Positions 58,150 through 64,000 of a stretch of 64,000 nt of DNA are shown here, piece by piece. The notes beneath the pieces are model-generated. The model was not told the origin of the DNA and made no database searches. It saw nothing but the letters and a program-made list of their open reading frames with translations. The DNA is taken from the NCBI GenBank assembly GCA_035476855.1, contig DATILC010000168.1, positions 1-64,000 on the forward strand, in the 5' to 3' direction. Position 1 is the first letter of the stretch; the number at the start of each line of letters is the position of its first letter. Source of the stretch: Solimonas_A sp035476855 (lineage in GTDB: Bacteria; Pseudomonadota; Gammaproteobacteria; Nevskiales; Nevskiaceae). A program made the position numbers and the translations under genes.

Positions 58150-59808
58150 ATGACCGATGTGCCTACCCCCAGCCTCGCCCAGCAGCTCGACGAACTGTTC
58201 AAGCCCTGGAACCGCAGCGACGCCCCCGGCTTCGTCGTCGGTGTGCGTCACAAGGGCAGCCTGATCCATCGCCGCGGCTTCGGCCTGGCCAGCATCGAAC
58301 ATGCCGCGGCGAACACGCCGCAGACGCGCATGCGCATCGGCTCCACCAGCAAGCAGTTCACCTGCCTGGCGGTCCTGCTGCTGGAAGAGGAAGGCAAGCT
58401 CGACATCGACCAGCCGGTGGGAGATTACCTGCCGGAACTGGCCGGCAAGGCCAGCGGCGAGCCGACACTGCGCCAGCTGATGCACCACACCGGCGGTATC
58501 CGCGATCCGTTCTTTGCGGCCATCGTGCACAACCGCGGCGCCTGGGGCCACATGCCGGCCGGCGGCAGCCTGCAATTGATGCTGCGCCATGACGGACGCA
58601 ACTTCGCGCCCGGCACCGACATGATCTACACCAACGCCGGCTACACGCTGCTGTCGCTGGTGGTCGGCCGCGTCAGCGGCCTGAACTTCGCCGATTTCCT
58701 CTACGAGCGCATCTGCGCGCCGCTGGGGATGCTGGACACCCGCCTGCTCTCCAGCGACATGGAGATCCTGCCCAACATGGCGACGCTGCACCTGCCGCAG
58801 GCCGACGGCGGCTGGCGTCGCGGCATTTATCCCACCGATGACCTGCTGGGCTCCGGCGGCATCATCTCCACGGTCGACGACATGCTGACCTGGACCGCGC
58901 ACCTGCTCAGCCCGCAGAAGCGCGTCGGCAGCGCGGCCAGCTGGCAGAAGATGCTGCAGCCCTTGCGCCTCGCCAATGGCACCGAGGGCAGCTATTGCCT
59001 GGGCCTGACGCGCCAGACCTTCCGCGGGCTCGACACCATCCACCATGCCGGCGCCACGCTGGGCGCGCAGTGCCAGATGCTGATCGCGCCTGCCGAGGAA
59101 CTCGAGATCGTCGTCATGGCCAACCGCATGGACGGTTCCGCCCCGCTGATGGCGCAGAAGATCGTGGAACTGGTGCTCGGCAACCGCCTGCCGCCGCCGA
59201 CCCCGCCGCCCGCGGCCGATGACCATCCCGGCCTGCTGGGCCGCTGGTACTCCAGCAGCGCGCGAACGCTGATCGACATCAGCCGCATCAAGGCACTGCC
59301 CGACGCACCGGAAGGCATGATGCTCTCCGCCCACGGCTCTCCCGTCGGCCTGCTTACCGGGCGCGATGGCCGGCTCGGCATCAACAACTCGCCGACCAGC
59401 CCGATCGACCTGCTGGCGCCCCCAGCCGGTGAAACCCCCGCCTCGCTCGACTTCCGCCTGGCCGGCGAGACGCGGAGCTTCGAGCGCCTGCCACAAAAGG
59501 GACCGGCCGCCGCCGATCTCGCCGCCGCTTTCTGCGGCCGCTACCGCAGCGTCGACTTCGGCCCCGAGATCGAGGTCCTGCTGCAGGACGACAAGCTCTA
59601 CATCGACTACCAGCCGGCCTGCGGCAAGGCCCTGTGGGAGCTGCTGCCGCTGAGCGAGGACGTCGTCGCCTGCGGTGCCTTCCACAGCGTCCCCGCGCTG
59701 CCGCTGCCGAACAACGCCGTGCTGACGCTGGAGCGCCGTGACACCAGGGTCGTCGCCTTCACCCAGGATGCCGACCGCGTGCGCGGCCTGCGCTTCGAGC
59801 GCTGCTGA
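58150..59808 (+). CDS. S12-family serine hydrolase, D-aminopeptidase-like (paralogue 3)
   Basis: 552 residues from ATG 58150 (an in-frame ATG at 58111 is possible). Ser65-T-S-Lys68, YTN in DMIYTNAGYT, HAG in TIHHAGATLGAQCQM. The last domain contains FCGRYRSVDFGPEIEVLLQD and ends RVRGLRFERC. It is closer to paralogue 1 than to paralogue 2 by eye (shared LDELFKPWNR, MHHTGG, HMPAGG). No signal peptide. Ten bases before TonB receptor 2. Confidence 0.87.
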   Translation: MTDVPTPSLAQQLDELFKPWNRSDAPGFVVGVRHKGSLIHRRGFGLASIEHAAANTPQTRMRIGSTSKQFTCLAVLLLEEEGKLDIDQPVGDYLPELAGKASGEPTLRQLMHHTGGIRDPFFAAIVHNRGAWGHMPAGGSLQLMLRHDGRNFAPGTDMIYTNAGYTLLSLVVGRVSGLNFADFLYERICAPLGMLDTRLLSSDMEILPNMATLHLPQADGGWRRGIYPTDDLLGSGGIISTVDDMLTWTAHLLSPQKRVGSAASWQKMLQPLRLANGTEGSYCLGLTRQTFRGLDTIHHAGATLGAQCQMLIAPAEELEIVVMANRMDGSAPLMAQKIVELVLGNRLPPPTPPPAADDHPGLLGRWYSSSARTLIDISRIKALPDAPEGMMLSAHGSPVGLLTGRDGRLGINNSPTSPIDLLAPPAGETPASLDFRLAGETRSFERLPQKGPAAADLAAAFCGRYRSVDFGPEIEVLLQDDKLYIDYQPACGKALWELLPLSEDVVACGAFHSVPALPLPNNAVLTLERRDTRVVAFTQDADRVRGLRFERC

Positions 59809-59818
59809 GGAACTGCCC

Positions 59819-62305
59819 ATGAAAACCACCTCCACACGCGCACGCCACCTGGGCGCCGCCGCCCTGCTCGGTCTCAGCAGCGCCGCCGGCGCACAGACCC
59901 AGGACAGCGGCGACGCCCAGGACTTCGACCTGGACTCGCTGCTGGCCGAAGAGCCAGCCGCCGAAGCGCCGCCGCCGGCGGCGGCAACCGAATCACCTCC
60001 GCAGCCGCAGCAGCAGGCATCACAGCAGCCGGAAGAGCAGGCGCAGCAGGAGACAGCGGCCCAGGTGGCTGAGCCGGCCGAACCCGCTGAGGCAATCGAG
60101 ACAGTCGAGACCATCCCGGTGCAGCCGCTGCATCCGGAGAAGGAACCCGCGCCGCTGGCGGAAGCGCCACATCGCCCGCAGATCGAGGAGATCATCGTCA
60201 CCGCGACCAAGCGCGAGCAGTCGGTGCGCGAGATCCCGCTCAGCATCGCTGCGCTGACCGGCGAGAAGCTGGAGGAACTCGGCGCGCACAAGCTCAAGGA
60301 TTTCATCCAGCTGGTGCCGGGCATGAACACGCAGGACGAGATCGCCGGCATTCCGCGCAAGCTGAGCGTGCGCGGCGTCGGCCCGGACACCAACACCAAC
60401 CAGACCGTCGGCGTGGTCTTCGGCGACATGCCGCTGACCGATCCCTACGGCTCCTTCACCATCGCCGACCCCGATCCCTGGGACCTGGCGACGGTGGAAG
60501 TGCTCAAGGGCCCGCAGGGCACGCTGTTCGGCGCGACCTCGCTCGGCGGCCTGATCCGCTACGTCCCCAACAAGCCGAAGTTCGACACATGGGAAGGCCG
60601 CGGATCGGTCGACTGGGTCAGCGTCAGCGGCGGCGAGTCCGCGCTGTCCTACGCTGGCATGCTCAACGTCCCGGTCGGCGAGAGCTTCGCGCTGCGCGTC
60701 GCTGGTTCGCTGCAGCACCAGCCAGGCGTGATCGACATCGATACCCCGGGCCGCGTGGAAGACAACGTCGACGACCAGGACAACTTCGCCGGGCGCGCCA
60801 TCGCGCTGTGGCAGCCGCTGGACGAACTCAGCCTCAACCTCAGCTACATGCGCTCGCAGCGCAAGGGCGACGAGCTGGGCTATACCACCAATGACCAGCA
60901 CCGCCCGCGCGACGAGGCGCCGGCGCCGTCACCCTACGAGAACGGCTTCACCGCCACCACGCTGGACGCGCGCTACGACTTCGACTGGGCCCAGCTCGTG
61001 TCGGTCAGTGGCTACCAGACAAAGCTCGCCTACGCCGACGCCGATACCTCCTACCTGGTGCGGCCGGCGGCGATGGCCGGCATCCGCAGCGTTCATGCCG
61101 AGCGCCTGGTCGAAACCACCGGCCTGCTGCAGGAACTGCGGCTGGTATCCACCGGCGACGGTCCATGGACCTGGCTCGGCGGTGTCTTCTACAGCGGCTA
61201 CGAGGCCGAAATCACCGGAAAGCTGCAGATCTTCCCCGGCTTCGAAGCCCTGGGCTCGCTGCTGCAGCAACTGCCGCCAGGCTTCCTTGGCCTGCCGATC
61301 GATGGTGACAGCATCACCGGCACCGAGACCGGCTTCCATCCGCTGGAGGCAGAGGAAAGCGCCTTGTTCGGCGAGGTCTCGCGCATGTTCGGCAGCGACT
61401 GGACGCTGACCCTCGGCGGCCGCTACTACAGGACCAGCGTCTCCGGCACGCCTCCCGCCAACCAGCGTGGCGGCGGCTCAGCCGACGCTGACAGCACGCT
61501 GGAACAGAAGAGCAATGGCTTCAGCCCCAAGATCGCGCTGAGCTGGAAGCCCAGCGACGACCTGATGCTCTACGGCAATATCTCGCGCGGATTCCAGTTC
61601 GGCGGCTTCAACCTGAGCGTGGTGGGACCGGTGCCACTCACCTACGAATCCAGCACGCTGTGGAACCACGAGATCGGCCTGCGCAGCGACTGGTTCGAGC
61701 GCACGCTGCGCTTCGACCTCACTGCGTTCTACCTGGACTGGACCCGGCCGCAGGTCCGCCAGGTCGGCGTCTTCCCCACCGACTCGTACATCGCCAATGT
61801 TGGTAGCGCGAGCAGCACCGGCGTGGAGACCACCATCCGTTGGCTGCCACCGCTGGAGGGCCTCTCGCTGGAAGTGTCGGCCTCCTACATCAAGGCCGTC
61901 ACCACCGAGGAGTTCGAATCCTCCAGCTCCGGCACCATTCCGGAAGGCACGGAGATGCCCAGCTCGCCGAAGCTGCAGGCCACGGCGACGATCAGCTACG
62001 CTCATGCCTTCGGCAACTGGCAGACGATGTCCTCGCTGATCGGTACGCACCAGGGCAAGGCCTTCAACAACATCGAACATGCGGTCGAGGTCGGTGGCTA
62101 CGAGCTGCTGCACTTCAACCTCGGCATCAGCCGTCCGGACCTGTCGTTCAGGCCGTCGCTGAGCATTGGCGTCAACAACATCTTCGACACCGCTGCGATC
62201 TCGGCGGCACTGGGCGGCGCCGAAGCCGAGGAGCTTCTGGTCGGCCGTCCGCTGGTCTACACCACGCCGCGTACGCTGCGCATCAACCTGTCGGCGAGTT
62301 TCTGA
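59819..62305 (+). CDS. TonB-dependent outer membrane receptor 2
   Basis: 828 residues. Signal peptide ending AAGAQTQD, then a Gln/Pro/Ala/Glu linker of about 90 residues starting DFDLDSLLAEEPAAE. TonB box EEIIVTATKREQS, plug LKDFIQLVPGMNTQDEI, KLSVRGVGPDTNTNQTVGVV, VEVLKGPQGTLFGATSLGGL; barrel ends TLRINLSASF. Strong paralogue of receptor 1 over plug and barrel; the loops around 500-560 differ, so ligand range may differ. SD TGAGGAA precedes ATG 59819. Confidence 0.93.
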   Translation: MKTTSTRARHLGAAALLGLSSAAGAQTQDSGDAQDFDLDSLLAEEPAAEAPPPAAATESPPQPQQQASQQPEEQAQQETAAQVAEPAEPAEAIETVETIPVQPLHPEKEPAPLAEAPHRPQIEEIIVTATKREQSVREIPLSIAALTGEKLEELGAHKLKDFIQLVPGMNTQDEIAGIPRKLSVRGVGPDTNTNQTVGVVFGDMPLTDPYGSFTIADPDPWDLATVEVLKGPQGTLFGATSLGGLIRYVPNKPKFDTWEGRGSVDWVSVSGGESALSYAGMLNVPVGESFALRVAGSLQHQPGVIDIDTPGRVEDNVDDQDNFAGRAIALWQPLDELSLNLSYMRSQRKGDELGYTTNDQHRPRDEAPAPSPYENGFTATTLDARYDFDWAQLVSVSGYQTKLAYADADTSYLVRPAAMAGIRSVHAERLVETTGLLQELRLVSTGDGPWTWLGGVFYSGYEAEITGKLQIFPGFEALGSLLQQLPPGFLGLPIDGDSITGTETGFHPLEAEESALFGEVSRMFGSDWTLTLGGRYYRTSVSGTPPANQRGGGSADADSTLEQKSNGFSPKIALSWKPSDDLMLYGNISRGFQFGGFNLSVVGPVPLTYESSTLWNHEIGLRSDWFERTLRFDLTAFYLDWTRPQVRQVGVFPTDSYIANVGSASSTGVETTIRWLPPLEGLSLEVSASYIKAVTTEEFESSSSGTIPEGTEMPSSPKLQATATISYAHAFGNWQTMSSLIGTHQGKAFNNIEHAVEVGGYELLHFNLGISRPDLSFRPSLSIGVNNIFDTAAISAALGGAEAEELLVGRPLVYTTPRTLRINLSASF

Positions 62306-62313
62306 AGACTGCG

Positions 62314-63165
62314 ATGAGCACCGGCACCTCTTTGTTTCACCGCATGGTCGGCCAGCCCGGCGAACTGCCGGACATCGTGCTCGAGTCCGGCGGCCTCGGC
62401 AGCTCCGACGACTGGCGGCATGTCGAAGGCCTGCTCGCGCGCCATACCCGCGTGCTGGCCTACGACCGCGCCGGCATGGGGCAAAGCCCGGCGGACGAGG
62501 CTGGCTACAGCGCGAGTGCCGTGACCGCGCGCCTGACCGCCCTGCTCGATCGGTTGCAATGGAAGCGCCCGGTGCTGCTGGTCGGCTATTCGCTGGGCGG
62601 TCTCTACGCGCGGCAATTCGCGGCCAGCCAGCCACAGCGCGTCGCCGGCCTGATATTGCTCGACGCCACACCGACAGCCCATGTGTTCCCGGCAGTGGCA
62701 ATGCGCCGGGCGCAGCGCGTGATCTGGCTGCTGCACTGGGTTGCACGCCTGGCCCCGGCCGGCCTGCTCCAGCGGCTGTTCGGCTCCAAAACGGACACCG
62801 CACGATCCCAACGGCAACTGGCGCAGCTCCGCACGCCGGACTACCTGCCGCGCATGCGTGCCGAGCTGACTGCCATGACCGGCGTGCAAGCTGAAGTGGG
62901 CCGCATCGCGGCAAGGCCGCAGCATCCGGTGATGGCGATTCTCGCCGGCACCCGGCCCGCGCAGATGACGGATGCCGACTTCGCCCACATGCAGACCCTG
63001 CACCGCGAACTGGCGAGCGTCTCGCCGGCGCCGCTGAGCCAGCTCACCGTCGTCGACGCCGCCAACCACGGCAGCCTGCTCAGCGATCCCGCCAACGCCG
63101 CCCAGGTCGCCGACCACATTCTCGCCTTCGCGCGCAGCCTGCCGCACACACCGGAAAAACCATGA
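62314..63165 (+). CDS. Alpha/beta-fold hydrolase 2
   Basis: 283 residues. VLESGGLGSSDDWRH, nucleophile elbow GYSLGGLYARQFA, likely catalytic His in DAANHGSLLSDP. Paralogue of hydrolase 1 and in the same place, eight bases after its TonB receptor. No signal peptide. Stop overlaps the RidA start (ATGA). Confidence 0.88.
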   Translation: MSTGTSLFHRMVGQPGELPDIVLESGGLGSSDDWRHVEGLLARHTRVLAYDRAGMGQSPADEAGYSASAVTARLTALLDRLQWKRPVLLVGYSLGGLYARQFAASQPQRVAGLILLDATPTAHVFPAVAMRRAQRVIWLLHWVARLAPAGLLQRLFGSKTDTARSQRQLAQLRTPDYLPRMRAELTAMTGVQAEVGRIAARPQHPVMAILAGTRPAQMTDADFAHMQTLHRELASVSPAPLSQLTVVDAANHGSLLSDPANAAQVADHILAFARSLPHTPEKP

Positions 63166-63548
63166 GCATCGAAGTCATCGGCAAGAGCCCCACCCTGCCC
63201 AACGGCATGACCATTCCGCTGTCGCCGGCCATCCGCGCGGGCCAGCTGATCTTCGTCTCGGGCCAGCTGGGCCTGGACGGCAACCGCGCACTGGTCGGCC
63301 CCGACATCGAGGCGCAGACACACCAGGTGATGGCGAACCTGCGCGCGGTCCTGCAGCAGGCTGGCGCGGACCTCGACCGCGTCGTGAAAGCCACTGTCTG
63401 GCTCACCGACAAGACGGACTTCGCCGCCTTCAACGCGATCTACCGCGAATACTTCCCGCAGCACCCGCCGGCACGCTCGACGGTGGTCAGCGAGTTGCTG
63501 ATCCCGGGCGCACGCCTCGAGATCGACGTCATCGCCAGCCTCGACTGA
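63162..63548 (+). CDS. RidA/YjgF-family enamine/imine deaminase
   Basis: 128 residues, standard length. AIRAGQLIFVSGQLGLDG, KATVWLTDKTDFAAFNAIYR and the C-terminal ARSTVVSELLIPGARLEIDV with the conserved substrate-binding Arg. RidA hydrolyses reactive 2-aminoacrylate-type enamines to 2-oxo acids. It would clear products of the PLP dehydratase and of D-amino acid oxidation in this island. Confidence 0.92.
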   Translation: MSIEVIGKSPTLPNGMTIPLSPAIRAGQLIFVSGQLGLDGNRALVGPDIEAQTHQVMANLRAVLQQAGADLDRVVKATVWLTDKTDFAAFNAIYREYFPQHPPARSTVVSELLIPGARLEIDVIASLD

Positions 63549-63551
63549 ATC

Positions 63552-64000
63552 TCAGCCCAGCAGCCGCGACAGCTGCACGCGGTTGCCGATACCGAGCTTG
63601 CGGAACACGTTGTGCAGCTGGAACTCGACCGTGCGCGGAGAGCGGCACAGGCGCTCGGCGATCTGCTCGTTGCGCAGGCCCTCGACCACCAGGCGCGCGA
63701 CGCGCTGCTCCGAAGGCGAGAGCTGCTTCAGCACAGCCAGCGCCTGCTGTGACAGCTCGCCGGCCCGGCCCTGGGTCTGCGCATCCATGAGCCGCAGGAC
63801 GTAGCCACCGGGCGTCGCCGACAGCTTCGCGGAGAGTTCCGGCAGTTCCGGGTGCTGAAGATTCAGCGCCGCATCGCCCCCCTGGAAAGCGATGCGCAGC
63901 GCCGCCGGCAGGCCAGCCTGCTCCTGTCCGCGCCGCAGGGCGCGATTCCAGCGACTGAACTCGACCTCGCCGTGCGCGCTCTGGTACAGCAGCGTGCCGC
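63552..64000 (-). CDS. LuxR-family transcriptional regulator 2 (5' part beyond window)
   Basis: The last 148 or so residues are readable. C-terminal LuxR HTH: LSPSEQRVARLVVEGLRNEQ and SPRTVEFQLHNVFRKLGIGN. Before it, GEVEFSRWNRALRRGQEQAG and NLQHPELPELSAKLSATPGG align with regulator 1. The frame is open to the window edge, so the true start is outside. Converges on RidA with three bases between stops, mirroring regulator 1 at the end of its own receptor module. Confidence 0.88.
   Translation of the reverse strand, partial: GTLLYQSAHGEVEFSRWNRALRRGQEQAGLPAALRIAFQGGDAALNLQHPELPELSAKLSATPGGYVLRLMDAQTQGRAGELSQQALAVLKQLSPSEQRVARLVVEGLRNEQIAERLCRSPRTVEFQLHNVFRKLGIGNRVQLSRLLG

Noticed and set aside
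58003..60429. 808-codon minus-strand frame
   Set aside because: Antisense to the third S12 gene and the TonB receptor, both of which have full family motifs.
37159..64000. MlrA (microcystinase) gene
   Set aside because: No membrane protease of the CAAX type was found on either strand; the mlr comparison therefore rests on B, C and carrier classes only.

Overview
The window is high-GC, densely packed gammaproteobacterial chromosome. It carries prfB-lysS with the classic programmed frameshift, rluF, recQ, uvrB and deaD. It also has a DUF1329 / YCF48-like / RND exporter operon, a wax-ester-synthase type acyltransferase and a PhaC-like hydrolase. Together these suggest an environmental, lipid-storing lineage such as Nevskiales/Solimonadaceae. 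That placement is inference from gene content only.

Positions 1-36,300 are mostly housekeeping and lipid genes. In order these are: the RND/YCF48/DUF1329 operon (minus); a structured repeat; recQ; lysS-prfB; an OmpA-type porin with calcium-binding repeats; a HI0933-like flavoprotein; rluF; an SDR; a TetR regulator with an MpaB/DUF2236 oxygenase; an acyl-CoA dehydrogenase; deaD; tRNA-Asn; an aminotransferase; uvrB with a DCC-family thiol oxidoreductase; tRNA-Val; a lytic transglycosylase with a small MITE-like element upstream; and a DUF349 protein. A lone AT-richer OLD-like ATPase/TOPRIM gene follows (28,954-30,861), then a three-gene lipid operon (WS/DGAT, PhaC-like hydrolase, enoyl-CoA hydratase) and an MFS transporter.

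Positions 36,300-64,000 form one functional island that I read as a D-amino-acid / D-peptide scavenging locus. It contains two copies of dgcN-dgcA (D-glutamate N-acetyltransferase and N-acetyl-D-glutamate racemase), three S12 serine hydrolases with the layout of D-aminopeptidase, and one class-A beta-lactamase-like hydrolase. It also has two TonB-dependent receptors, two alpha/beta hydrolases, two LuxR-type regulators, an M17 aminopeptidase and a DauA-like D-amino acid dehydrogenase. The remaining genes are a GPH-type transporter, an M81 (MlrC-family) metallopeptidase, a threonine/serine dehydratase and a RidA protein. The parts suggest this flow: TonB receptors bring peptides across the outer membrane, an inner-membrane carrier brings them in, cytoplasmic peptidases trim them, D-residues are oxidised (DauA-like) or turned to the L-form (DgcN/DgcA), and reactive enamines are cleared by RidA.

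A 16-base palindrome-like box (consensus about CNGGTRAAANCACCGR) lies upstream of six transcription starts in the island, usually 23-26 bases before a -10-like hexamer. It is a candidate operator for the paired LuxR regulators. Separately, a dispersed intergenic repeat has two hairpins whose stems differ in sequence between copies but keep base pairing, while the loop and bulge sequences stay constant. Two small elements with perfect terminal inverted repeats (19 and 23 bases) are also present. No CRISPR array, integrase, intact IS transposase or rRNA gene was seen.
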